From positions 1 to 21,614 of the forward strand of contig CAJPVJ010000670.1 in NCBI GenBank assembly GCA_905397405.1: 21,614 bases of DNA. Reading direction: 5' to 3'. Below, one piece after another: positions 9,563 through 18,359 of the stretch. A program made the position numbers and the translations under genes. The DNA comes from Oppiella nova. Its lineage: Eukaryota; Arthropoda; Arachnida; Sarcoptiformes; Oppiidae. The notes beneath the pieces are model-generated. The model saw nothing but the letters and a program-made list of their open reading frames with translations, made no database searches and had not been told where the DNA came from. How positions within the stretch are numbered: position 1 is the stretch's first letter; each line of letters begins with the position of its first letter.

Positions 9563-10081
9563 TAAGTCCAATATTTGACTGGCATTTCTCTATTTATTCA
9601 AATATGTGTGAAAATATGTTAATCTAGATTCTGGGTCTTCTCGGTGTTACCAATCAATTGTATGACTCGAAGCAAAATTCCTGAATTTACTCAAAAATGT
9701 TTGAAAACATAACAAATGACTACAAATCGATTAAACTTTGCATTTCTCACTTGGTTTATATTTATTTAATTCTGAATATATATTTGCTTATATAATCAAA
9801 TAAATGAATAAAACAATTGTAACTGTGTAACGATAATTAGAAATTAGCATATAAAATATAAAATATGCTACTTGTTGTAATGATTTTTATGATTTGAATA
9901 TTTAAAAAATTAAAGTTATTTAAAAACAAGTTTTGAATTTGATAAATAAATGTAACAAAAATAAACATTTTGGATGAGAAGAATAATGGATAAAATTCAT
10001 GAATAACTTATGTTCAAAATTGTGCCCATTTTTGATAAATGGTTTCTTGAATTTGCAATTGACTGTTTTATTTCAAAAACA
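9563..10081. repeat. Direct duplication A, copy 1
   Basis: This 519-bp segment is repeated at 10169-10677 with only about eight substitutions and one 10-base indel (a GTCTTCTCGG-type insert near 9638 present only here). Identity is about 98 percent by eye. It carries no gene. Inside lies TAGCATAT (9845-9852) paired with ATATGCTA (9863-9870), an 8-bp stem around 10 nt. Confidence 0.95.
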
Positions 10082-10111
10082 ATGGTTACAAGCGAACAAT
10101 TGCGAACAAGA

Positions 10112-10124
10112 GGGGGGGAGGGGG
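10112..10124. other. G-rich tract in the duplication spacer
   Basis: Seven G, one A, then five G, the only long G run in the window. It lies in the 87-bp unique spacer (10082-10168) between the two copies of duplication A, which also repeats the word GCGAAC three times. Confidence 0.8.
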
Positions 10125-10168
10125 TCAAGATTTCTCAAAAAGTGCGAACGTAATATGTGAACAATGCC

Positions 10169-10677
10169 TAAGTCCAATATTTTACTGCCATTTCTCTATT
10201 TATTCAGATATGTGTGAAAATATGTTAATCTAGATTCTGGTGTTACCAATCAATTGTATGACTTGAAGCAAAATTCCTGAATTTACTCAAAAATGTTTGA
10301 AAACATAACAAATGACTACAAATCGATTAAACTTTGCATTTCTCACTTGGTTTATGTTTATTTAATTCTGAATATATATTTGCTTATATAATCAAATAAA
10401 TGAATAAAACGATTGTAACTGTGTAACGATAATTAGAAATTAGCATATAAAATATAAAATATGCTACTTGTTGTAATGATTTTTATCATTTGAATATTTA
10501 AAAAATTTAAGTTATTTAAAAACAAGTTTTGAATTTGATAAATAAATGTAACAAAAATAAACATTTTGGATGAGAAGAATAATGGATAAAATTCATGAAT
10601 AACTTATGTTCAAAATTGTGCCCATTTTTGATAAATGGTTTCTTGAATTTGCAATTGACTGTTTTATTTCAAAAACA
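10169..10677. repeat. Direct duplication A, copy 2
   Basis: Second copy of the segment at 9563-10081, same orientation, 509 bp. The flanks differ abruptly on both sides, so the borders are clear. No TG...CA ends, terminal inverted repeats or matching target-site duplication were seen, which argues against a simple LTR or DNA transposon. Confidence 0.95.
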
Positions 10678-10681
10678 GTAT

Positions 10682-11520
10682 ACCTAGAAATTAAATTTAC
10701 TTCGATAATCATTTAAAATATTATTTTATAATACTTCTGTTGACATTTATAATAATAAAATTAAATTTACAAATACCTTATGTAAGCACAAAACCACCTG
10801 ATTGTTTAATACTTACTTTGAGTAAATTTAAATTCATTCAAAAATCAATAGACAAAAATAGGAGTTGGTTAAATATTTGTGACAAATGTGAAAATTTTAA
10901 ATATCAGTTATTGCTTGAATAAAATATATTAATTCATATAATATATTTTTTAAAGTATAAAATCAGAAAATGTAAATCATTTGTGAAATCTAATGACATT
11001 TATAACCAAAAATAATAAATGAGTTTAAATCTATAATAAGACTAATATAAATGAGCAAAAACTTTGCATTTTCCCAATACTATGTAAACATTTATTCTAC
11101 TGATTATTCTAGATATTATCATAATATTTAATAAACACATATAAATAGTATTTTAAGCAACATAATAACTATTATTGTAATAAATATTTTAGTGAATATT
11201 GTTTACTCATTTTAAATCCTTTTGGATAAATAAATTTTTAAAAATATTTTATTAAATTATATAATTAAGCGTAATCTAAAACGAGAGTAGAAATTATGCT
11301 AAAAACTTGAGAATAAAATATTATGTTATAAATATACTGTATAACATAAATAAGTGATTTGAAAAATTTAAACTCAAAATTTTATGAATATATTCTGTTA
11401 TATATTCTGTTATATATTCTGTTATGAAAATACTCTGTATTTTAAAATCATAATCGAGTCTTATATACATTTGAAGTTATAGCTCATGTTGTGTTGAGTT
11501 AGCAGTTCTGCCAATTATAT
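10682..11520. other. AT-rich stretch with one unrecognised open frame
   Basis: A plus frame at 10740-10922 (60 codons) starts immediately after duplication A. Its second half is fairly protein-like, with Trp and a CxxC pair, but no family is recognised. The rest is extremely AT-rich, apart from the 12-bp repeat at 11389-11424. Confidence 0.3.
11389..11424. repeat. 12-bp tandem repeat, three perfect copies
   Basis: The unit TATATTCTGTTA repeats three times exactly, then TG. Confidence 0.9.
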
Positions 11521-11789
11521 GAATGCAAATTGAAATTTATTTCTTAAGTCACAATATTTTCTCTGTAATAAAAACCTTATTATTAAGCAAATTCATGAGT
11601 AATGCAAAGCAGCGAGAAGTTGACAAAAATATGTTTATCGCATATTATTATATGATCTCATATTCTAAATACACTATACTTTGTATACAGTATAGCTGTA
11701 ATCTGCAGTCAAGTAAGTCATGGATATGTATAACACATAAAACTACAGCTTTTGTACTTTACTGTCCCTTTCATAACAAATTCATGTAT

Positions 11790-11790
<1 letters not shown>

Positions 11791-11833
<43 letters not shown>
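11791..11833. repeat. (GA)n microsatellite with one interruption
   Basis: GA units broken once by AA near 11805. The frame across it (11523-11864) ends in Arg-Glu repeats and is not credible. Confidence 0.95.
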
Positions 11834-11867
11834 TAAGCGCTGTATGTTTGATGCAAACACATAATCA

Positions 11868-12137
11868 TTGGTAAGCAGTAATGATAACACATTCGCATTG
11901 GTATTCTGGAGAACAGTTCTCCATTTGATGCACTTTTTCCGGAGTTACTATTTTACACAACTTTTTCAAATTCATTACATTATACTAAAAATTTTGGACT
12001 CATTGTGCCGTTCGAGTCGACAAACCTTTTTTATGCCATTATTTAGAGAATATAAAAGTTTCCAAAAAGTTTTGTATGCATTCTTTTTGATGATATATGT
12101 GTTTAATATGAAGTCATACATAAAGTTATATTCATAA
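11868..12137 (+). other. Unrecognised AT-rich open frame
   Basis: An 89-codon plus frame from a TTG, rich in aromatic and hydrophobic residues. No motif recognised and no start context; probably chance. It contains the 17-bp palindrome at 11907-11923. Confidence 0.08.
11907..11923. repeat. Near-perfect 17-bp palindrome
   Basis: TGGAGAAC and GTTCTCCA are exact reverse complements around one A. Half-sites of this spacing can be dimeric protein-binding sites, but nothing identifies one here. Confidence 0.5.
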
Positions 12138-12236
12138 AGATTTGTCACTCAATGGATGAATTGCACACATCTTTCGGGTGTCTTGACTATGCAGAGCAAC
12201 AGTATGTCAACATCAGTATTCACCCAATGTATGGCA

Positions 12237-12443
12237 TTATAGAGTAGACCCGGGGATGCATTTGTAGCAAATAATGGTTATGGAGGCAGTCATACCAGTC
12301 ATAGCAGTCGAGTTGGCAAATGTGCCGCCGCTCTGACGATCAAATGTTTTCATCTCCAAAAAATAGTACACTTTTGTCGACCCATTTGTCATGAATTTAA
12401 GTCTGCAATCAGTCAGCCCTTAATGCATGCACTTCACAGGTAG
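12237..12443. other. GC-elevated island open on both strands
   Basis: On the minus strand a 51-codon frame runs from an ATG at 12392 to TAA at 12237. It has an acceptor-like CTGATTGCAG just upstream and ends with a CYKCIPG-type stretch. On the plus strand a 66-codon frame without an early ATG runs from 12243 to TAG at 12441-12443, where CACAG followed by GTAGTG resembles a donor. Both translations look protein-like, but at most one can be real. No family recognised. Confidence 0.15.
12287..12310. repeat. 9-bp degenerate tandem repeat
   Basis: CAGTCATAC, CAGTCATAG and CAGTCG follow each other. The unit is almost the same as the one at 18236-18277 read on the other strand (CAGTCATCC). Confidence 0.6.
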
Positions 12444-12860
12444 TGCTTAAATGCTTGACTTCTCTAAAATGCAAATATTCTATAAAACAGTTTTGTAATC
12501 AAACAAATGTCTAAATGTTTGACTCGTTTGTAAATATATCTCTTATAGTCATGTGGAATGCATTATCCCATTGAGAGCTACTTTCTGTATATCGATAATA
12601 ATGATCAGTGGAAAGCCATTCATGAACAACGATATTAAGGATTGTCTCATTTAACTGAAACCGCATTTCTTTACAAAAGCTTTCAAATGTGAGTCCAATT
12701 GTTGTGTTTCTGTTTTGTGGACATCATATCCACTGACTGTTGAGAGACCCAAATAAATGCTCGAATATATAGATCTCTATTCTGTTGCAGTTTTTACATA
12801 TTCTTTACTACAACTACAGTACAGTACTAAAAATCTCACTTCATTTCTCTTTAATTCACC
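12444..12860. other. Non-coding stretch
   Basis: Moderately AT-rich with no credible gene. The frame at 12757-12942 crosses a TC tract and is not convincing. Confidence 0.5.
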
Positions 12861-12866
12861 CACAAG

Positions 12867-12884
12867 TCTCTCTCTCTCTCTCTC
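12867..12884. repeat. (TC)n microsatellite
   Basis: Nine uninterrupted TC units. Confidence 0.9.
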
Positions 12885-13014
12885 AAACTGTGCTATAATA
12901 TACAATTGCAGTGCAGTATATGTTCCCTTCCGAGCCATTTAACAATAGGCCGACACAATAGAATGCAATTCTAATAATTTTTCTCAAACTCACGACTTAT
13001 ATAATAGTTTTACA

Positions 13015-13039
13015 TATAATAAGTACAAAACTTATTATA
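13015..13039. repeat. 10-bp AT-rich hairpin, 5-nt loop
   Basis: TATAATAAGT (13015-13024) and ACTTATTATA (13030-13039) are exact reverse complements around ACAAA. Confidence 0.6.
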
Positions 13040-13147
13040 GTTATAACCATAGTATTAAACACTACAAGTACAGTATATAAAACATTATATTATGGAAAAA
13101 TTGAGAAAATGATAAAATAAAATAATTTCTTAAATTTTATGATTCTT

Positions 13148-13200
13148 TGTCGGATTCTGTTGTCATTTGAAAAATATATACGAAATATAAACTTTGTTTT
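13148..13200. repeat. 53-bp inverted repeat, left arm (probable template)
   Basis: This 53-bp non-repetitive stretch recurs as a perfect reverse complement at 13533-13585. Its flanks here are ordinary AT-rich sequence, which suggests this is the original copy. Confidence 0.95.
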
Positions 13201-13471
13201 CAATTAAAAAATTTTATTAATAAAAATTAATGTTTCATATTAGAAAGTATTTCAGCAAATAATTTATTAAACCAACTAATTAGAGGTCAATTTAATTTAC
13301 ACGAATCGCATAATCATATTAAACACCTGTTATGAGTCGCACCGGTGCCTAATTAAAGCTGTTGTTCCCATAATGTATGGCAAAGATTTCCAAGTAATGC
13401 CTAAATGAATGGTAAGTAAATTGAAGCCAAAGACCAGAAGGAGAGCACATGAAGTGAATAAATGTGTGGAT

Positions 13472-13474
<3 letters not shown>

Positions 13475-13532
<58 letters not shown>
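13475..13532. repeat. (GA)n microsatellite, left part
   Basis: About 58 bases of uninterrupted GA, the longest in the window. It ends directly at the inverted 53-bp copy. Confidence 0.97.
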
Positions 13533-13536
<4 letters not shown>

Positions 13537-13582
13537 CAAAGTTTATATTTCGTATATATTTTTCAAATGACAACAGAATCCG

Positions 13583-13585
<3 letters not shown>
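13533..13585. repeat. 53-bp inverted repeat, right arm, inserted in a GA tract
   Basis: Exact reverse complement of 13148-13200, bounded on the left by GAGAGA and on the right by GAGAGA. The copy therefore splits a GA microsatellite. No target-site duplication or element ends are seen. Confidence 0.95.

Positions 13586-13610
<25 letters not shown>
13585..13610. repeat. (GA)n microsatellite, right part
   Basis: About 13 uninterrupted GA units directly after the inverted copy. Confidence 0.97.
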
Positions 13611-13613
<3 letters not shown>

Positions 13614-13908
13614 CCGAAATTAAGTTTACGCCTCAAAGGCTCAAAGACTGGCATTAGAGTTGGCTTTAGTTTGCTATTTATTACAAATTTTAAGATTCAC
13701 ATCATTTAAATAAGGTTTCGATTTTCCAGCAATTTTCCTTAGTTTTCAAAGCAATTTTTCAAATTAATTTAAACGTTAATACATTTTATGGTTTGGAAAA
13801 AATTAATTAATTATTTTTCACACAAAAAATAATTAATCTTTGCTCGCTTTTTTCTAGACTTTAGAGTAATTTCTAAATGGAAATCGTATTAAATATGTTG
13901 CGTTGAAT

Positions 13909-13934
13909 TAAGCCCTACGTTATACCAGGGCTTA
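13909..13934. repeat. 8-bp GC-containing hairpin, 10-nt loop
   Basis: TAAGCCCT (13909-13916) and AGGGCTTA (13927-13934) are exact reverse complements. It lies about 80 bp left of duplication B, and a CGCGAG core follows at 13940-13945. Confidence 0.6.
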
Positions 13935-14013
13935 CGGTTCGCGAGTAAGTGATACGTAAAATAATAGGAATTGGCTTTGATTGAGAGCACCGGCTTTAGC
14001 CCACAATCCTATG

Positions 14014-14228
14014 CGACTTCACGGGAGAAAAGTATTTTATATCCAAATACCAGTTGAAAAGTAATTCGTTAAGTAATTGTAAAGTTATTAATTAATTTAC
14101 ATTAAATATTTTTATTTACCCTTAATTTATTAATAAAATACAAACATCATAAATAACGGAATATGTAGACAATTTAACCTTGATAGAAAACAGAAAAATT
14201 AATATTTATTTGTTATGTTATTTAAAAT
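14014..14228. repeat. Direct duplication B, copy 1
   Basis: This 215-bp AT-rich segment is repeated at 14382-14593, differing by a 3-base indel and a few substitutions. The copies begin at CGACTTCACGGGAG and end at TTATTTAAAAT. Confidence 0.95.
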
Positions 14229-14249
14229 ATGAAATTTTTTCACATTTAG

Positions 14250-14377
14250 TCCAAGATCCTAAGATTCGGTATTTCTGTTTACTGTTATTTAATACAGTTA
14301 TTGAATTGATTGAATGGTGTTTCAGTAATAGTCCACAATCTGTACAAGTGATCAAATGGCAGTGGAAAGAGATTTGA
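14250..14377 (+). other. Coding-like frame in the spacer of duplication B
   Basis: The 153-bp spacer begins with an acceptor-like run (TTTTTTCACATTTAG, ending 14249). After it a frame stays open for 41 codons to a TGA at 14375-14377. The residues are well mixed, with a hydrophobic stretch then several Trp near the end (WCF, KWQWKEI). This could be a terminal exon or a fragment of one, but I do not recognise the family. The upstream in-frame part (from 14180) lies in the repeat and is not convincing. Confidence 0.15.
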
Positions 14378-14381
14378 TGCA

Positions 14382-14593
14382 CGACTTCACGGGAGAAAAG
14401 TATTTTATATCCAAATACCAGTTGAAAAGTAATTCGTTAAGTAATTGTAAAGTTATTAATTAATTTACATTAAATATTTTTATTTACCCTTAATTTATTA
14501 ATAAAATAAAAACATAAATAACGGAATATGTAGACAATTTAACCTTGATAGAAAATAGAAAAATTAATATTTATTTGTTATGTTATTTAAAAT
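14382..14593. repeat. Direct duplication B, copy 2
   Basis: Second copy of 14014-14228, same orientation, 212 bp. The sequence after it does not match the spacer, so this is not a simple complete tandem duplication. Confidence 0.95.
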
Positions 14594-14599
14594 TCTAGG

Positions 14600-16270
14600 A
14601 TTCTAAGCCATAAAGACAAATGACAATAAATTATGTCAATAACTTAACTAACTTACCACAAAGTCATTATCAGGTGTTAGACATGTTCACTAGTTTACCG
14701 TCACCTTTCTCTAAACTACGAAATGATGGTAAGCAGTGAAGACCAGTGCCCATCACTAGTTTTTCACCAGAGTTAGTGTATTGGCTACGAAACCGATAGG
14801 AGAAGCGTTTTTCGTAAACTGACTGCTCAATAGTGTGAGTGATGGCAACTAAAGATATCTAAGTATTTATAGTTATGATAAGCAGTCATGCATTGTGTGT
14901 CCATCGGTGCGATTATTCTGCATCACATATTGCAGACTCTATGCAACAGTCATGTACTCCACTCCACACACACTCCACGAGCTATAACTTTGCTGTCAAA
15001 TCACTCGTCGTTTTTTCGGCAAAATATATTGTTATCATTTGGTCATCTATTCAGACCATTTTGAATCACAAAATTTCTATTTTATTTCAGTTTATTTTTC
15101 ATCAAAATCTCATTTATTATAACTAAGATTTTGATCAGAAAAATGAGTGCCAAAAATTGAGCTAAACTTTTTTGCTGTCAATACAGTGGATTACACAATA
15201 TGATTTAGTTACTATCGTAGCTACTATGAGACCTATATATTTTATACTTACTTACTCTATCACTATACATTTACTCAAATAATTTAGCACCTAATATCCG
15301 TATGTTATTATCACATTTTATAAGTAACTAGAACAATTTAATGCCCACATTTATATGGCTATAAATAATGTAAATCTTTATTTTTAACTTTATATCAAAA
15401 CAAGTTGTTTTGGATTGGTAATTTCATATGGTTTGAAATCACAAAACGGAAAGTGAGTCAACATAAGCGAGATTTGGTTAAAATTTATAAAATATAAATA
15501 CTAAATGGATATAGAAATGGTTCAGGATATTAAAAGCTGACTGTCTTTAAAGTCTTCACTCTTATAGGAAGTGTTCAATCATTTGCGAATATATGTTATT
15601 AAATGTTCAAATAAATTATACTTGTTTTCATTCACTTATATTCTTAATCATATATTTAATATTTGCTACCATTTATTATGATATTTTACTAGTACTGTAT
15701 TTTAAAAACTAGATAATTATGCTAAGTATTGCATTCAACTACTATTTCCTTCACTAAAAAATAAGTTAAATAAGAATTCCGACAGATTTTCGTTTGCATT
15801 TTTAATTATGATTAAATTAAAGGTATAGTAAACGTAATTATTTTATTATCTTAAATTATTTTTCTCTAAAAACATAATTTATTCAGATATAAACTGTAAG
15901 GAAAGGCAATTGACATGGAGTTGACATAAGCTGTAAAGCAATTGTCTTTTAGTGTTTGAATGCATTGATTCAGTGTTTAGCTGTTAGAAAGTGTGAAAGA
16001 GTGTGACTTTGTTTTTATCATTCAAATAAAGCTAATATGCATTTATTGTAATTTATTTTTCCATAACAGTGTTGGCAACAAAAGAGATGCTTTTATGCGA
16101 TGTGTGTTATGACTGCATAACTAACTTTACAAACATATAATAAATACACATAAATACTAATAAATATGCTTTCACTCAATCATATATTCAATGAGTTCGT
16201 GACTTTGAAACAGAAATTATTTGGTTTTGCTGTCATTTGCGTCAAACAATTCTGTATTGACTGACTGGTG
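14600..16270. other. Non-coding stretch
   Basis: A slightly GC-richer patch at about 14690-14780 is followed by quiet AT-rich DNA. The frame at 14875-15126 shows no motif. A GTAAGT on the minus strand near 14640 follows a stretch with stops in all three frames, so no exon is supported there. Confidence 0.5.
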
Positions 16271-16273
16271 CTC

Positions 16274-16636
16274 TCATACACTCATCATTTCGTGTTTCCA
16301 GGCTTTTAGCAATTTCTCAATTCTGCATATTATACATCCGACTCTCTCTCTCTCTCTCTCTCTCCCTCTCTCCCTCCCTCTCTCCCTCCCTCCCTCTCCC
16401 ATAGCCTCTTGCTTTGGAGCTATTCTTTGGAAATACATATTATATGAGAGAACTGTAGTGTATCGTAGAATCGATGGTGTAATGCATGTAATGGTTGGAG
16501 AGATCCACCCATTGTTGCGTGTGTTGTGTGCGGTGTATGTGCTCTGTCTGAACAGCACTGTTGTGTATGTGTAGTGATAACGAGGATAATCCAAACCCGG
16601 TTCGGCTCTAACCGATGGCAGGAAATACAATAACAT
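16274..16636 (-). other. GC-elevated island with a 120-codon minus frame
   Basis: The frame begins with an ATG at 16636 and a short hydrophobic start (residues 1-8). It is well mixed for about 80 codons, then reads the TC tract as Gly/Arg/Glu repeats. No domain is recognised, and the microsatellite inflates its length. A strong minus-strand donor-like GTAAGT (16643-16638) lies just upstream of this ATG, which suggests the frame would sit in an intron if that donor is used. Confidence 0.12.
16342..16400. repeat. (TC)n/(TCCC)n pyrimidine tract
   Basis: CT units grade into CCCT-type units to the right, giving about 59 bases of pure pyrimidine. Confidence 0.95.
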
Positions 16637-16643
16637 GACTTAC

Positions 16644-16663
16644 CATAGAATAGGCGATGCCAT
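16644..16663 (-). other. Candidate short first exon with consensus donor
   Basis: On the minus strand an ATG in good context (G at -3, G at +4) is followed by 20 nt and then GTAAGTC. A TTTAAATAG word lies about 35 bp upstream. All signals are short and could coincide by chance. Confidence 0.1.
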
Positions 16664-16699
16664 GACTCAGACTCGCTTTCTATTTAAAGCATACCATTG

Positions 16700-17875
16700 A
16701 GTACTGATAAGCTTTAAAAGCTATAATATCAGGGTATGGGATAGGATAGGGTTCACAATCGTATCAATAAGCCATAGGTTTATATAATATCATGCGTTTA
16801 GCCTGAGGTCGAACTTAGATTGAGTTTCAAATAAAAACTTTTTATCTTAACTTTTTTTTAACAAAACTTTGTTATGGTTTACAACTATTGTTGATGAACT
16901 AAAGTATTGGAATATTGTATTACTGTAATGGGAACTACATGTGTAGAGCATTATAACTTCATATACAATACAAAGTACAGATCCACCAAACCATACCATA
17001 CCTGAGGTATGGAAAGAATGAATTCTTTAATATTGTCATCTAATGGTGTATTACGTGTTTTATGATTAAAATGTGATATAATACAGGCGTATGTTGGGCT
17101 TAACAGTTGGCGCACACATGCCTTTAGCCATTTCCTGCAAACAATCATTTATCATTTGACAATTTTAATGCACAACAAATACACTAAATTAAAATAAAAC
17201 AATTCTCGTATTTATTATATTTCATGCATTATAATGACTTACATTAAAAATAGATTCTCATTTAAATATTTCTATTATTAAGGGCAAATCTATGATATTT
17301 ATTTATAAATTAAATTTATATACAAATAAAATGAATGTTAAACAAATTAAACTGATCACTTTTTCATTTATTAACAAACTTACTGAAATATATACAGTAT
17401 ATTCTTAAATGATAAGTAAAGAAATAGAGTAAAATAAAAATAGTAAATAAAACTCTAGTAATAGAGAGAATTGATTTTTGATTTGTGCTGTATTTCTAGT
17501 AAGTTGTAACCAGTTTCTTATGTGAGTGTATACTAGTATATTGTATTGTCTTTTTAAGCCTCACTTACTCTCAGAATATATAGAATAATAATTTGTAATA
17601 AAAAGGCAACAAATCCGAGATTAGAAATTGTTAGTCACACGTCTAATATGTGCTTATAATACGATATAATATGTAGACATTTGCAACATTCATCATATAC
17701 TAAATTATAGACCAGATCTAACAAGTACTGCATGTAAGCCCATCACAGATACTTTCATTCATATTTGTTCGCATCTGAATTGACGACTACTTACGACCCA
17801 ATGAACAAATAAGCAGTTTTGGCAAAACTGGCAAAAATGTAATTCTAGGACCAAATATTGTGTAACACGTTGTGT
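16700..17875. other. Non-coding AT-rich stretch
   Basis: No credible gene. It contains the palindrome at 16996-17012. The minus frame at 17148-16951 has no recognisable motif. Confidence 0.55.
16996..17012. repeat. 17-bp palindrome
   Basis: CCATACCT and AGGTATGG are exact reverse complements around one G. Confidence 0.6.

Positions 17876-17878
<3 letters not shown>

Positions 17879-17916
<38 letters not shown>
17879..17916. repeat. (GA)n microsatellite
   Basis: Nineteen GA units over 38 bases, apart from the first base pair at the junction. Confidence 0.96.
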
Positions 17917-17921
<5 letters not shown>

Positions 17922-18203
17922 TATGTAATATCGTAATACTGCATACAGTGGAGGAGTGAATGAAATTTCAATTTTATATATCTTTCATATCTCTTAATGA
18001 TTGGCATCAAAATGACAAAAACTCAGACAAACTTAGCTTTTGAAACATAATAACGATTACAATATACGCTATGATTTGATTCTAAACTCACAATTGAATA
18101 GAGAATTGAATTAAGCATTGCATTGAATTGTAGTTTTAAAACATGATTTATAGACATCTATTGATTGAGAGCGCTGTCCATCTCCTCTGATCTGCAAAAC
18201 TTT

Positions 18204-18350
18204 TTAGACCGCTTTTGCGGAAGTAGTGGCTGACTGACTGGGATGACTGGGATGACTGGGATGACTGGGATGACTGGCCGACGACAGGAAGTCGCACACA
18301 GAGGAACAACTCGTTTGTATTGTTCGCATTGAGTTGGGGTTTGCGCTCAT
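18204..18350 (-). other. GC-elevated island with Ser-rich minus frame
   Basis: A minus frame from ATG (18350-18348) to TAA is 48 codons long. It is preceded by an acceptor-like TATAAAAAAG and is rich in Ser, Thr, Ala and Cys, with an in-frame His-Pro-Ser repeat from the 9-bp minisatellite. The island is clearly GC-richer than its surroundings. No family recognised; exon or regulatory island both possible. Confidence 0.15.
18236..18277. repeat. 9-bp tandem repeat, about 4.7 copies
   Basis: The unit GACTGGGAT repeats four times perfectly, followed by GACTGG. The minus strand reads His-Pro-Ser. Confidence 0.95.
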
Positions 18351-18359
18351 CTTTTTTAT

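Noticed and set aside
9563-10677. LTR or terminal-repeat miniature retrotransposon interpretation of duplication A
   Set aside because: The copies do not start TG and end CA together, no primer-binding site follows copy 1, the purine tract is not next to copy 2, and flanking bases do not match as a target-site duplication.
12590-12597. TATCGATA, the Drosophila DRE motif
   Set aside because: One 8-base occurrence is about what is expected by chance in this AT-rich window.
13330-13709. Overlapping open frames of 69-101 codons on both strands
   Set aside because: They are the GA microsatellite translated as Arg-Glu or Ser-Leu repeats; dinucleotide GA/CT repeats contain no stop codons, so long frames are expected.
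14635-14720. Minus-strand exon ending at the GTAAGT near 14640
   Set aside because: All three minus frames between the only plausible acceptor and the donor contain stops.
16598-16614. CGGTT/AACCG stem with 7-nt loop, resembling a tRNA T-arm
   Set aside because: The loop does not fit the TTCRANN consensus and no acceptor, D or anticodon arm is found upstream.
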